The notes under the pieces were generated by a model. The model was not told the origin of the DNA. It saw nothing but the letters and a program-made list of their open reading frames with translations, and did no database searches. A stretch of DNA of 51,465 bases from positions 1 to 51,465 of the forward strand of contig JACKIP010000011.1 in NCBI GenBank assembly GCA_020638395.1, written 5' to 3'. Below are positions 23,963 to 32,920 of the stretch, in pieces; the stretch's first letter is position 1; each line of letters starts with the position of its first letter. The DNA comes from Rhodospirillales bacterium. Its GTDB lineage: Bacteria > Pseudomonadota > Alphaproteobacteria > Micavibrionales > Micavibrionaceae. The translations under genes were made by a program, and so were the position numbers.

Positions 23963-26776
23963 CTATAACAGAGTAGTATCCGTGATAATCTGACCAGATC
24001 CATACAGATCATCCACCGTAGTTCCGGAAAAATCAGAGCCCCGGATGACAGCGGTCAGAACCCAGTCCGTCCCCAGTCCGTCTGCGTTGATAAACATATC
24101 GGTCCGGTCCGTGCTGCGGAAATTGAGCATAACGAAGTCGTTAATGTCATCACTCAGAGCGTCAAATCCACTCAGAATATCGGTAATATTCAGACTATCC
24201 GCTTCCAGACCGCTGAGAGTAAAGTCCTTGACCTGATCGGCCAGCCCATCAGAGGAGGTGAACCCGAACACGTCGCTGCCTCCGTTCCCGTACAGAACAT
24301 CCACGCCGTCACCGCCGACCAGAATGTCATCCCCATCGCCGCCGCGCAGGTCATCATCTCCGGCCCCACCATTCAGGCGGTCATTTCCCGCACCGCCATT
24401 GAGGATATCCAGCCCGTCATCCCCATCCAGAGTATCCGCTCCGTCACCACCGTCCAGATAGTCATGTCCCAGACCACCGCTCAGGATATCGTCTCCGGCT
24501 TCTCCGTACAGGTAATCATTTCCGCCGTCTCCGTTCAGGACATCGTTTTCCGTTCCCCCGTACAGGTAATCCTGATCGTCTCCACCGTTCAGAGTGTCAA
24601 TTCCAGCATTTCCATAGAGTCTGTCTCGCCCGGCATCGCCGTTCAGAATATCTGTTCCCGCGCCGCCATACAGGCGGTCATTGCCCAACCCTCCGTTCAG
24701 AGTGTCATTGCCATCGCCGCCGTCGAGAATATCGTGTCCGTCATCGCCGTTCAGAGTATCATTATCCGCCATACCGTACAGGCGGTCATTGTCGCTGCCA
24801 CCGCTTAAGATATCATCTCCATCAAAGCCATACAGGACATCATATCCTGCATCGCCGTTCAGGGTATCATTACCGGCATCGCCTTCCAGCCGATCATCTC
24901 CGGTTCCGCCATTCAGAATATCATCCCCATTCCCACCACTCAGGCGGTCATTTCCCGCATCGCCGTTCAGGGTATCAATCCCGTCACCGCCATCGAGAAT
25001 ATCGTTATCATCTCCGCCATTCAGGGTATCGTTATCTGCCAATCCGTACAGGTAATCATTGCCGGCCCCGCCATTCAGAACATCGTCGCCCGCATCTCCA
25101 TACAGGCGGTCATCTCCCGCCCCGGCATCAATCGTATCATTGCCAGCCTCACCGTAAATACGGTCATTTCCGGTGATGGAAACCGTGATCGTGTCATTCC
25201 CATCGCCGCCATAGATCAACCCTGCCATGGAGTTATGCGTTCCATTGACCAGAATGGTGTCATCATTGCCGGTTCCGTAAATTTTCAGACCCGGAGCCGC
25301 ATTGGCATCATTGATCGTCACCGTTGTGCTGTTCTGCACCCGGCTGATTGTGATCTGGTCTCCGGTCGAGCCGCCATAGCCCATGTCTTCTGCGGTTGCG
25401 ACAATATTTTCATTGGCCTGAGAATTCCAGGCATACTGCCCGCCGTTCCAGAACAGGCGGACCCCGACCGTATCCAATGTGCCAAACGCATCCTGCAATT
25501 GCTGGAAGGTATAGGACACGCCGTTGAAAATGAAAGTCTCAATATTTTGTAGCGTATCGGTAAAACTATTGAGCAGACGCGTCACCGTCAGGCTGACACT
25601 GTCCAGGAACGTAAAGGCAAAGCCACTGGCGGCATCGCTGTAATTAACAGTATCCGTTCCGGCCCCGCCATCAATCGTATCATTGCCGGTACTGCCGTAA
25701 ATCGTATCATTGCCGTTCCCGGCATCAATGTCGTTATTGGCCGCATTTCCGGTGATGGTGTCGCTGCCGCTGCCGCCAATCACATTCTCGATCACGGTAT
25801 TATAGGCAATCACCAGATTATTGGTCATATAGCCTACGCTGCTGAATTCTCCCTCAACCAGCGTAATGATCTGAGTCGTGGCGTAGCCAGATAAATCAAG
25901 CGTATCCGTCCCGCCGGCATCCCAGATTGCCAGAGGCGCATCCGACACCGCAAAGTTATACTGATTAAGCGTGACATCGGCGCTGACATTAAATCCATAG
26001 GTGGAATTACCGCTGCGGGTGGTCAGATTGGCTCCGTATATTTGTTGCATTGCAGCAATATCATATAAAAGCGGTGTCGCCGCATATTTCCACGCACCGG
26101 ATTGTCCCCAGTGATCGGTTCCAAGTACGTTGGCATTATTGTAGGACATCACCGTGTACTGACGGTTATCATTGAAATACTGTACATCCGTATCGTAATT
26201 AACGCTGCCATTATAATTACCGGCATGTCCCAACCCCAAAGAATGCCCGATTTCATGGATCAGGGTCTGAACGCCGTATTTGCCAATCGTGGTCAGGTCC
26301 GACCAGCTGCTGGTATCGGTATCAATGGAAATAGTATTCAGGCGCATTTGCCCGGTTGACGCGTACCAGGAATTTTGCCCGGACCACGCCCCGCCATCCG
26401 TCCCCTCCTGAATCGTAATCTGCTGATTGGTTGAAACTTCCTGAAAGTTAATATCCGCAACTTCTGACCAAAGCTGAAAAGCCATGCGGAAAGACGCCTG
26501 TTCAGCCACAGAAAAACCGCTATTGAACTTGTAATTGACCGTATCCTGAGCCCAAAATCTTTGATGGGAGCCTACGCTTTCCCAATATCCGTTCACCAGC
26601 TGATCAACCATCTGCCCGGTTGTGGCATAGCCAGAGGGTGCATAGGTACTTCCTCCATCGCTCACCGGATCTTCCCCGTAAATCGGCGTTCTGCCGGTTT
26701 CCCCCCCCTGACAAGCCGGACATCCGCAACCAATAACAAGTTCCGTACTTAAGGAAGTATATTCGATCTCGCCCAT
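23963..26776 (-). CDS. RTX metalloprotease, serralysin family (M10)
   Basis: Secreted zinc protease of 937 aa. The catalytic domain (about residues 50-260) has the zinc motif HEIGHSLGLGHAG with His174, His178 and His184 and catalytic Glu175, and the Met-turn TVMSYNN with Met210 and Tyr212, which place it in the serralysin/M10 group. The M10 C-terminal region begins near LLYDIAAMQQIYGAN. RTX repeats occur as a short run at about 340-375 and a long run at about 495-840. The final 90 residues are the shared T1SS target module. The N-terminus has a CGCPACQG cysteine cluster instead of a Sec signal, as expected for type I export. It is 122 bases upstream of the other RTX gene and probably cotranscribed. 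Confidence 0.93.
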   Translation of the reverse strand: MGEIEYTSLSTELVIGCGCPACQGGETGRTPIYGEDPVSDGGSTYAPSGYATTGQMVDQLVNGYWESVGSHQRFWAQDTVNYKFNSGFSVAEQASFRMAFQLWSEVADINFQEVSTNQQITIQEGTDGGAWSGQNSWYASTGQMRLNTISIDTDTSSWSDLTTIGKYGVQTLIHEIGHSLGLGHAGNYNGSVNYDTDVQYFNDNRQYTVMSYNNANVLGTDHWGQSGAWKYAATPLLYDIAAMQQIYGANLTTRSGNSTYGFNVSADVTLNQYNFAVSDAPLAIWDAGGTDTLDLSGYATTQIITLVEGEFSSVGYMTNNLVIAYNTVIENVIGGSGSDTITGNAANNDIDAGNGNDTIYGSTGNDTIDGGAGTDTVNYSDAASGFAFTFLDSVSLTVTRLLNSFTDTLQNIETFIFNGVSYTFQQLQDAFGTLDTVGVRLFWNGGQYAWNSQANENIVATAEDMGYGGSTGDQITISRVQNSTTVTINDANAAPGLKIYGTGNDDTILVNGTHNSMAGLIYGGDGNDTITVSITGNDRIYGEAGNDTIDAGAGDDRLYGDAGDDVLNGGAGNDYLYGLADNDTLNGGDDNDILDGGDGIDTLNGDAGNDRLSGGNGDDILNGGTGDDRLEGDAGNDTLNGDAGYDVLYGFDGDDILSGGSDNDRLYGMADNDTLNGDDGHDILDGGDGNDTLNGGLGNDRLYGGAGTDILNGDAGRDRLYGNAGIDTLNGGDDQDYLYGGTENDVLNGDGGNDYLYGEAGDDILSGGLGHDYLDGGDGADTLDGDDGLDILNGGAGNDRLNGGAGDDDLRGGDGDDILVGGDGVDVLYGNGGSDVFGFTSSDGLADQVKDFTLSGLEADSLNITDILSGFDALSDDINDFVMLNFRSTDRTDMFINADGLGTDWVLTAVIRGSDFSGTTVDDLYGSGQIITDTTLL

Positions 26777-26891
26777 TTTTTTAATTCCCGAATCTTATGA
26801 TTTGTCCCAATCTGATCCAGAATACAGGCGAAGGCCTAAAGTCCTTTTAAAATTACATAAAATTGTATCTTTTTTCCGAATATCAGGACTC

Positions 26892-26920
26892 TTGTCACGC
26901 CCGCCCGCACAGCGTATAAG
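26892..26920 (+). promoter_or_regulatory. Probable sigma-70 promoter of the peroxiredoxin gene
   Basis: TTGTCA (26892-26897) and TATAAG (26915-26920) are separated by 17 bases, about 20 bases before the start codon and ahead of AAGGAG. Boxes and spacing are close to consensus. Confidence 0.6.
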
Positions 26921-26939
26921 TAAAGAAAAGGAGATCTTC

Positions 26940-27434
26940 ATGACCGTGAAACCCGGCGACACAATTCCCGATATAACTTTGAAAATTTTTGGCAGAAGCG
27001 GTATGGAGGACGTCAGTACCGCAAAGCTCTTTGCCGGTAAAAAGATCGTTCTGTTCGGGGTTCCCGGGGCATTTACCCCGACCTGCACGCAGCAACACCT
27101 GCCGGATTATCTTAAAAGTGCCAACGAGTTAACAGAAAAAGGCGTTGATAAAATCATCTGTATGGCGGTGAATGATCCGTTCATTATGCGCCATTGGGAA
27201 GTTGTTTCCGGGGCCGAAGGCAAAATTATGATGCTGCCGGACGGAAATGCCGCCCTGACCAAAGCAATGGGACTGGATATGGATGGCTCGGCGTTTGGTC
27301 TGGGGACCCGTTGCAAAAGATTTTCCATGATTGTGGAGAATGGGATTATCAAAAACCTCGAGATTGAAGATAATCCGGGCGAGTTGAAAGCGGCCAGTGC
27401 CGGAATGTGCCTGAGCAAACTGCAACAACAGTAA
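26940..27434 (+). CDS. Peroxiredoxin, Prx5 type
   Basis: Thiol peroxidase of the AhpC/TSA superfamily, Prx5 subgroup, which reduces hydrogen peroxide and alkyl hydroperoxides using thioredoxin or glutathione. The start at 26940 is set by AAGGAG six bases upstream; the open frame reaches back to 26802 but lacks family similarity there. The protein is 164 aa. The peroxidatic Cys49 is in PGAFTPTCTQQHLP, the family signature. Other cysteines (IICMAVND, GTRCKRF, GMCLSKL) could serve as the resolving residue. Typical Prx5 features are HWEVVSGAEGKIMMLPDG and GLGTRCKRFSMIVENG. The xseA start is 50 bases downstream, so the two may share a transcript. Confidence 0.94.
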   Translation: MTVKPGDTIPDITLKIFGRSGMEDVSTAKLFAGKKIVLFGVPGAFTPTCTQQHLPDYLKSANELTEKGVDKIICMAVNDPFIMRHWEVVSGAEGKIMMLPDGNAALTKAMGLDMDGSAFGLGTRCKRFSMIVENGIIKNLEIEDNPGELKAASAGMCLSKLQQQ

Positions 27435-27484
27435 ATCTCGGTAAGATCTGTCATCATAACAGCAGGACCCGTTTATTCAGACCT

Positions 27485-28816
27485 ATGCAACAATCTTCCC
27501 TTCCCTTGAATAACGTCCCGGAATTTTCTGTTTCAGAACTGGCTTTTTCCCTGAAAAAAACGGTGGAAGAAACCTACGGACGAGTGCGTCTGCGCGGGGA
27601 GCTGGGGCGTCTGACCTTTCATTCCTCCGGTCATATGTACGGGAATATCAAGGATGACAAGGCCACCATTGACGTTATTTGCTGGCGCGGGACTCTGTCC
27701 AGTCTGTCCGTCCGCCCGGAAGAAGGGCTGGAGGTTATCTGTACAGGTAAAATGTCCACCTATCCAGCGCGGTCGAATTACCAGTTCCTCATTGACGGCA
27801 TGGAACTGGCCGGGGAAGGGGCCCTGCTCAAACTTCTGGAACAACGCCGCAAAAAACTGATGGCAGAGGGGCTGTTTGAGCCGCAACGGAAAAAGCCTCT
27901 GCCCTTTCTGCCGCGCACCATCGGGGTGATAACCTCCCCGACCGGAGCGGTGATCCGTGATATTCTGCACCGTCTGCGCGACCGGTTTCCCGTGCGGGTG
28001 CTGCTCTATCCGGTCCGGGTGCAGGGGGAAACCGCCGCGCAGGAAATTGTCGTGGCCCTGCACGGATTTGCGCGCATGGCCCCCCCTCCCGATACGCTTA
28101 TTCTGGCGCGGGGCGGTGGGTCTCTGGAAGATTTAATGCCGTTCAACGAGGAAGAGGTCGTACGGGCGGTGGCAGGCTGTCCCATTCCGATCATCACCGC
28201 TATCGGGCATGAAACCGATACCACTCTGGTTGATTTTGCCGCCGATCTGCGTGCCCCCACCCCGACAGGCGCGGCTGAAATGGCCGTCCCGGTCCGCAGC
28301 CAGTTACATGCACAGGTTCAGGAAGATTCCCTGCGTCTAAACGGAGCCATCCAGCGCCATCTGGAGGCTGCCCGCACCCGCCTGTCTGCTACCCGTCTGG
28401 GCGCGCCGTCCTCTCTTCTTGATTTGAAAACCCAGAGAATGGATCACGTCACGCTGAAGTTACAAAGCAGTTACGAAGCCTTTCTATCCGTGCGCCGCGA
28501 AAAAATCGGCCGCCTGAGCGCCGGCCTCCGCCACCCACGACTGCTCATCAGCGAAAAATCCCGTCTTCTTGACCTTCACACCGCGCAACTGAGCCGCTTG
28601 CCGCCCCGATTGCTGGATCAGAAAGTCCAAAAGCTGGAAAACATCTCCCGCATTCTGGAAAGCCTTTCCTTCAAATCCGTTCTGGCGCGGGGCTATGCGG
28701 TTGTAAAAGAGTCTGAAACCGGACGGGTTATTTCAGATCCGGCGCAGGTTTCCAGCGGGCAAAAGCTTGATCTTCTGCTGAAAAACGACAACATCATCAA
28801 AACCACCGCGGATTGA
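27485..28816 (+). CDS. xseA: Exodeoxyribonuclease VII large subunit
   Basis: Large subunit of ExoVII, which degrades single-stranded DNA from both ends together with XseB. Starting at 27485 it is 443 aa; the frame is open from 27407 but the family begins with NVPEFSVSELAFSLKKTVEETYG. The N-terminal OB fold (VRLRGELGRLTFHSSGHMYGNIKDDKATIDVICW) is at about 25-100. The catalytic domain has IGVITSPTGAVIRDILHRL near 145, LILARGGGSLEDLMPFNEEE near 205 and AIGHETDTTLVDFAADLRAPTPTGAAE near 240. A coiled-coil region and the C-terminal ARGYAVV segment follow. The small subunit gene xseB is not in the window. Confidence 0.96.
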   Translation: MQQSSLPLNNVPEFSVSELAFSLKKTVEETYGRVRLRGELGRLTFHSSGHMYGNIKDDKATIDVICWRGTLSSLSVRPEEGLEVICTGKMSTYPARSNYQFLIDGMELAGEGALLKLLEQRRKKLMAEGLFEPQRKKPLPFLPRTIGVITSPTGAVIRDILHRLRDRFPVRVLLYPVRVQGETAAQEIVVALHGFARMAPPPDTLILARGGGSLEDLMPFNEEEVVRAVAGCPIPIITAIGHETDTTLVDFAADLRAPTPTGAAEMAVPVRSQLHAQVQEDSLRLNGAIQRHLEAARTRLSATRLGAPSSLLDLKTQRMDHVTLKLQSSYEAFLSVRREKIGRLSAGLRHPRLLISEKSRLLDLHTAQLSRLPPRLLDQKVQKLENISRILESLSFKSVLARGYAVVKESETGRVISDPAQVSSGQKLDLLLKNDNIIKTTAD

Positions 28817-28859
28817 TACTGATTAGCAGTCTGCTGAAAAAGTCGAAAAACGACAAGAA

Positions 28860-28886
28860 CGTCATTCTGAGCGGAGCGAAGAATCT
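28860..28886. repeat. Half copy of the GTCATTCTGAGC palindrome
   Basis: CGTCATTCTGAGCGGAGCGA, continuing to AAGAATCT, matches the left arm of the copy at 17551-17623 with no right arm. It sits 43 bases after the xseA stop. Confidence 0.7.
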
Positions 28887-28939
28887 CTGGGGTTTGTGCA
28901 CAAAAATATGAGCCCTTGACCTCAAAACCCTTACTGCCT

Positions 28940-29000
28940 CGTCATTGCACGCTTTATGCGTGCAATCCATAGATTACACGGACGGAGCCGTGTAATGACG
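28940..29000. repeat. Double-hairpin palindrome CGTCATT...AATGACG
   Basis: Two hairpins placed head to head: CGTCATT, stem GCACGC/GCGTGC, AATCC-ATA-GATT, stem ACACGG/CCGTGT, AATGACG. The outer and central words are inverted repeats of each other while the two stems differ in sequence. The gap 28817-29164 otherwise holds the half repeat at 28860 and AT-rich DNA before the next gene (TATAAAT near 29119 may be part of a promoter); no gene is seen. Confidence 0.8.
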
Positions 29001-29164
29001 GTGACATAAAGGTTTGAATGCACATCATTTATTTGATTTTGAGGGGCCGCCATAGTGCCAAAAACCTGTCCTTAACAGGCGATTCCTAATTTTCTAGGTA
29101 TTTTTTGCATTTTGTGCTATAAATTCCATAGTGTAGAGGAACCCTGTATAGAGGATGAAACAGA

Positions 29165-31639
29165 ATGGCGATTGACAGTCGTAAGTACGAGTATAAATAC
29201 AGCAATATTCTGCGTGACACCCGTCCGGTTTATGTGCGGATTGGTGCGACGCTTAAAAACCGCGACAATTCATTTGTATTCCTGCTGATCCCGGCGATCG
29301 TTCTCGCCCTCTCCGAGGTGCAGTCCCTACCGTTCCAGCCCCTGTTTTACTGGGCAGATATTATGCTGTTTACAGGGCTGATTTACTTCTGGTGGCTCTC
29401 CACCCGGAACAAGCAATTGCCGTTCAAATTCCCGCTGGGGGCTAATCTGCCGGATAAAAACAACGGACGCGGCGGAAAACCTGGAAAATCAGAAGGAATT
29501 CTGTACCTTGGGAATTTGAAGAATACCAATGAGGAAGTCTGGTTTACCAATTCCGATGCCCGGACTCACATCCTGTATCTGGGAACCACCGGTGCCGGTA
29601 AAACCGAAGGGCTGAAAGCCATGGTCACGAATGCCCTGACATGGGGATCCGGATTTGTGTATGTCGATGGTAAGGCCGATACTGATCTTTGGTCCTCTCT
29701 TTCCGCCCTGTGCCGCCGGTTCGGACGCGATGACGACCTTCTCGTTCTGAACTATATGACTGGTAATGCCGAAGGCGGCGCACCCTCGAACACCATGAAC
29801 CCGTTCTCGTCCGGATCTTCATCCTATCTGGTCAACATGCTGACCAACCTGATGCCGGAAGCCGAAGGCGACAACGTTATGTGGAAAGAACGGGCGGTAT
29901 CTCTGGTCAGTGCGATCATGCCGGCTCTGGTCTGGAAGCGTGACCACCTTGATATTCCCCTGTTTGTAACCTCTATTCGCGATTCCCTGAATCTGAACAA
30001 AATTATCGCCCTGTCCCGTGAGGAAGTATTACCCCGTGAAGTTCGTAGCGGTGTGAAGGGATATCTCGATACACTACCCGGCTATAATGATCTGGCATTT
30101 GATGATAACGGTCAAATGAAACCGCCGGGTCCGGATGTTCCCCCGGTTGATATGAACACGATGTCCAACCAGCACGGCTTCCTGACCATGCAGCTGACCC
30201 GCTCCCTGCAATCTCTTGGAGAAGATTACGGGTACATCTTTAACACGCCCGCCGCGGACGTCGATATGGTTGACGTGGTTTTGAACCGCCGTATTCTGGT
30301 CGTTCTGATCCCGGCTCTGGAAAAATCCGGGGACGAGATTGCCAACCTCGGTAAAATCATCGCCGCCAATATGAAAGGAATGATGGGATCGGCCCTTGGT
30401 GCAACCGTTGAAGGGTCCTCTGAAACCGTTATTGATAACAAGCCAACCAACTCCGCCACACCGTTTATGACTGTTTTTGACGAGGTCGGTTACTATACCG
30501 CGCAAGGGATGGCGGTTATGGCGGCGCAGGCCCGTTCCCTTGGCTTCTGCCTCGTCTTCTCCGGACAGGACTTGCCTGCGATGAAAAAGCGGGTGCGGGA
30601 AGAAGCCAACTCAATTACGGCAAACTGTAACATTAAAATTTTCGGAAAACTTGAAGACCCAACCGAAACCAAAGACTTTTTTGAGAAAACCGTCGGAACC
30701 GGATTCTTTACCGAAGTTACCGGATTCTCGGTTGAGGGCGGTGGTAAATCCTACTTCGACAGTAAACAGGCCTCTATCCAGCTGCGTCCACGCGCCAGCT
30801 ATGACGGTCTGCGCGAATTCAAGGAAGGGGAAGCCGTGACCTGCTTCGCCGGTGTCCTGTACGATACCAAGATTTTCTACCCGAACCCAGGTCATGCCAA
30901 AGCCATGCGGGTGACCCGCTTCCTTGGGCTACAACCGCCGGATGACAGCACCATGAAATATGCCAAACAGATCCGCGACCTGCGCGATCGTCTGGTTCAT
31001 AAAAGCTGGACGGCCAAAAAATCCAAAGGAAAGTCGAATGCACCCAGAGCGTTGCTAAACGTATTGTCCGGACTGCAACTGGCGGAACAAGCTCAGCAGA
31101 CTGGTGCGATCAAAGGCGTTCTGGCTCTGGCGAACATTTATGCCGCTGAATATCCGCAGGCTGTTCGCAATATGATCCACCCGGATCTGCTGGATAAGCC
31201 AGCCGGAAGCAGCAGTGCGGAGGATTCCAAAGCGACTCCGGTTGCGGCAGCTCTGCCAGCCTCTCCGCAAAAGATTGCCGCAACCCCTTCGCGGCCTGCA
31301 GAGGACGGCACCCCCGCCAAACCATCTGTTTTCGGAGGGCAGGTTCCGCAAAAAGTCGCCGCTGCGACAGCGGAGGATGCCGCCCCAACCAGCAAACCGT
31401 CAATTTTTGGTGGCGCTCCGGCGAAAGCTCCCGTCATTCCGGCAGCCCCACAACAACCGATGCGTCAGATTCCGCAGCCAGTCACGCTGCCATCCAATGC
31501 CGATGACAAAAACGTGGTTCCTTTGCGTCGTGCAGATGTGCCGCGGAGCGCAGATGATATCCTGCGCGATGCAGCCCTGAAAGCCCGTAAAGCGATTACC
31601 TCCCACGATGATGATCTGGCTGGCGGCGCAGCGGAATAG
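29165..31639 (+). CDS. DotL/IcmO-like type IVB coupling ATPase
   Basis: Membrane-anchored ATPase of the VirD4/TraD coupling-protein class, closest by eye to DotL/IcmO of type IVB (Dot/Icm) systems and to conjugative relatives. Two N-terminal transmembrane segments lie at about 36-50 and 62-79 (FVFLLIPAIVLALS, ADIMLFTGLIYFWWLS). The P-loop is GTTGAGKT at 140-147, and the Walker B region is FMTVFDEVGYY near 437. The IcmO-like VYVDGKADTDLW and NTMSNQHGFLTMQLTRSLQ segments are present. The 824-aa protein ends with a Pro/Ala-rich tail in which KPSVFGG and KPSIFGG recur. No other secretion or conjugation gene lies in the window, so its partners are elsewhere or absent. The start is 9-10 bases after GAGGA. 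Confidence 0.85.
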   Translation: MAIDSRKYEYKYSNILRDTRPVYVRIGATLKNRDNSFVFLLIPAIVLALSEVQSLPFQPLFYWADIMLFTGLIYFWWLSTRNKQLPFKFPLGANLPDKNNGRGGKPGKSEGILYLGNLKNTNEEVWFTNSDARTHILYLGTTGAGKTEGLKAMVTNALTWGSGFVYVDGKADTDLWSSLSALCRRFGRDDDLLVLNYMTGNAEGGAPSNTMNPFSSGSSSYLVNMLTNLMPEAEGDNVMWKERAVSLVSAIMPALVWKRDHLDIPLFVTSIRDSLNLNKIIALSREEVLPREVRSGVKGYLDTLPGYNDLAFDDNGQMKPPGPDVPPVDMNTMSNQHGFLTMQLTRSLQSLGEDYGYIFNTPAADVDMVDVVLNRRILVVLIPALEKSGDEIANLGKIIAANMKGMMGSALGATVEGSSETVIDNKPTNSATPFMTVFDEVGYYTAQGMAVMAAQARSLGFCLVFSGQDLPAMKKRVREEANSITANCNIKIFGKLEDPTETKDFFEKTVGTGFFTEVTGFSVEGGGKSYFDSKQASIQLRPRASYDGLREFKEGEAVTCFAGVLYDTKIFYPNPGHAKAMRVTRFLGLQPPDDSTMKYAKQIRDLRDRLVHKSWTAKKSKGKSNAPRALLNVLSGLQLAEQAQQTGAIKGVLALANIYAAEYPQAVRNMIHPDLLDKPAGSSSAEDSKATPVAAALPASPQKIAATPSRPAEDGTPAKPSVFGGQVPQKVAAATAEDAAPTSKPSIFGGAPAKAPVIPAAPQQPMRQIPQPVTLPSNADDKNVVPLRRADVPRSADDILRDAALKARKAITSHDDDLAGGAAE

Positions 31640-31648
31640 TCTCCGGGC

Positions 31649-32899
31649 TTACCCGTAATTATAAAAGCTCCCGCAGATAAGCAGTCTGGCGGGAGTTTTT
31701 TTATCCGCGGATCGGCTGAGGTCCTGAATCAACCGGGATAAATCTGCGCCCACCTCAACATGGGTGAGGCTGGCAGCGTACGGCGCAAGAATTGCGGTTA
31801 CTCCGTCAATATCTTTACCCTCCCGCATTCCCAGAAAAATGTGAACCGGGCGGTTTTCCTGCTTCTGCCAGTCCTCCAGAATGCCTGCAATGGTATAGGC
31901 TCCCTCTACATTATGACCGCCGTCAAACCAAAGCTCCCACCCTTCCGGCAACAGATCGGCGTAGCGGCCGCTCCTGATCCGTTCCATCCGTCCTGGCCAG
32001 ATAATGGTTTGCAGGCCTTGCCGGATGCCCCCCTCTTCGACCGGAAAGACGGGCTGCAATTGTTTTACAACGGCCAGTGCCGTGCCCGCATTCTCAATCT
32101 GGTGCCGTCCGAGCAGATTTGGGCGGGGGTAATCGCACGCCTCCCCGGTATCCTCCCGAAAAGTCATTCCCGACTCTGACTCCGAGGCCGTACAGTGCCA
32201 GTTCTGCCCCGCCATCCGGAGCGGACAAGGCACTGCTGCGGCCTTTGCCTGAAAAACCGGATAAACCTCCGGATATCGTTGAGGGGCGATAAAACAGGGA
32301 ACGCCCGTTTTCATGATTCCAGCTTTTTCCCCGGCAATTTCCGCAAGAGTATCCCCCAGAAATTCGGTGTGATCGCGCCCGATCGCGGTGATAATCGTTG
32401 CAAGCGGGGCCTCCACGATATTTGTGCAATCCAGCCGTCCACCCATTCCCGTTTCCAGCAAAACCAGATCCGCCGGGCTTCGCACAAATGCAAAAAATGC
32501 CAGCGCAGTTGTCAATTCAAAGAATGTAACCGGATTATCGGCATTGATCGCCAGAACATCATCCAGATACGCCTCAAGCGCGGTGTCCCCAATGGCTTGT
32601 CCGGCCAGATAAATCCGTTCATTAAATGTCAGAAGATGCGGCGATGTATAGGCATGAACCCGGTAACCCGCCGCTTCATAGATTGCCCGCAAAGTTGCAA
32701 GCGTCGAGCCTTTGCCATTGGTCCCGGCCAGATGAAGTACAGGCGGCAGGTGCAGATGCGGATTTCCCAGCCGTTTTAATAATTCCCGGTAATAAGAGCT
32801 GTCATCGAAATTAACCCGTCCACTCCGCCGCAACGTGTAGATCTTCTGCAATTTTTCCTGCAGAGAGGGGTTGGGATGATGGGCGTCTTCGTCGTGCAC
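31649..32899 (-). CDS. folC: Folylpolyglutamate/dihydrofolate synthase FolC
   Basis: Mur-ligase-family enzyme that adds glutamate to dihydropteroate and to folates. The P-loop is LAGTNGKGSTLATLRAIYEAAG near residues 57-78, followed by VHAYTSPHLLTFNERI near 81-96. GMGGRLDCTNIVEAPLATIITAIGRDHTEFLGDT near 150 (read in pieces) is the Mur-ligase centre, and AGEKAGIMKTGVPCF carries the lysine usually carbamylated. ELWFDGGHNVEGA near 332 is the second-domain motif. At 416 aa it is full length. The gene is 21 bases downstream of accD, the usual alphaproteobacterial order. Its last codons overlap the terminator of the convergent ATPase gene. Confidence 0.95.
   Translation of the reverse strand: MHDEDAHHPNPSLQEKLQKIYTLRRSGRVNFDDSSYYRELLKRLGNPHLHLPPVLHLAGTNGKGSTLATLRAIYEAAGYRVHAYTSPHLLTFNERIYLAGQAIGDTALEAYLDDVLAINADNPVTFFELTTALAFFAFVRSPADLVLLETGMGGRLDCTNIVEAPLATIITAIGRDHTEFLGDTLAEIAGEKAGIMKTGVPCFIAPQRYPEVYPVFQAKAAAVPCPLRMAGQNWHCTASESESGMTFREDTGEACDYPRPNLLGRHQIENAGTALAVVKQLQPVFPVEEGGIRQGLQTIIWPGRMERIRSGRYADLLPEGWELWFDGGHNVEGAYTIAGILEDWQKQENRPVHIFLGMREGKDIDGVTAILAPYAASLTHVEVGADLSRLIQDLSRSADKKTPARLLICGSFYNYG
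31668..31702 (+). terminator. Intrinsic terminator of the DotL-like gene, inside the folC 3' end
   Basis: CTCCCGC (31668-31674) pairs with GCGGGAG (31689-31695), followed by TTTTTTT on the plus strand, 28 bases after the ATPase stop. The same bases encode the last residues of FolC (LLICGSF) on the other strand. Confidence 0.85.
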
Positions 32900-32920
32900 A
32901 GCCTTCGTCTCGCGGCTCTT

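Noticed and set aside
24250..25210. Tandem repeats and open frames on the plus strand
   Set aside because: They are the antisense of the RTX repeats of the metalloprotease; low-complexity shadow translations.
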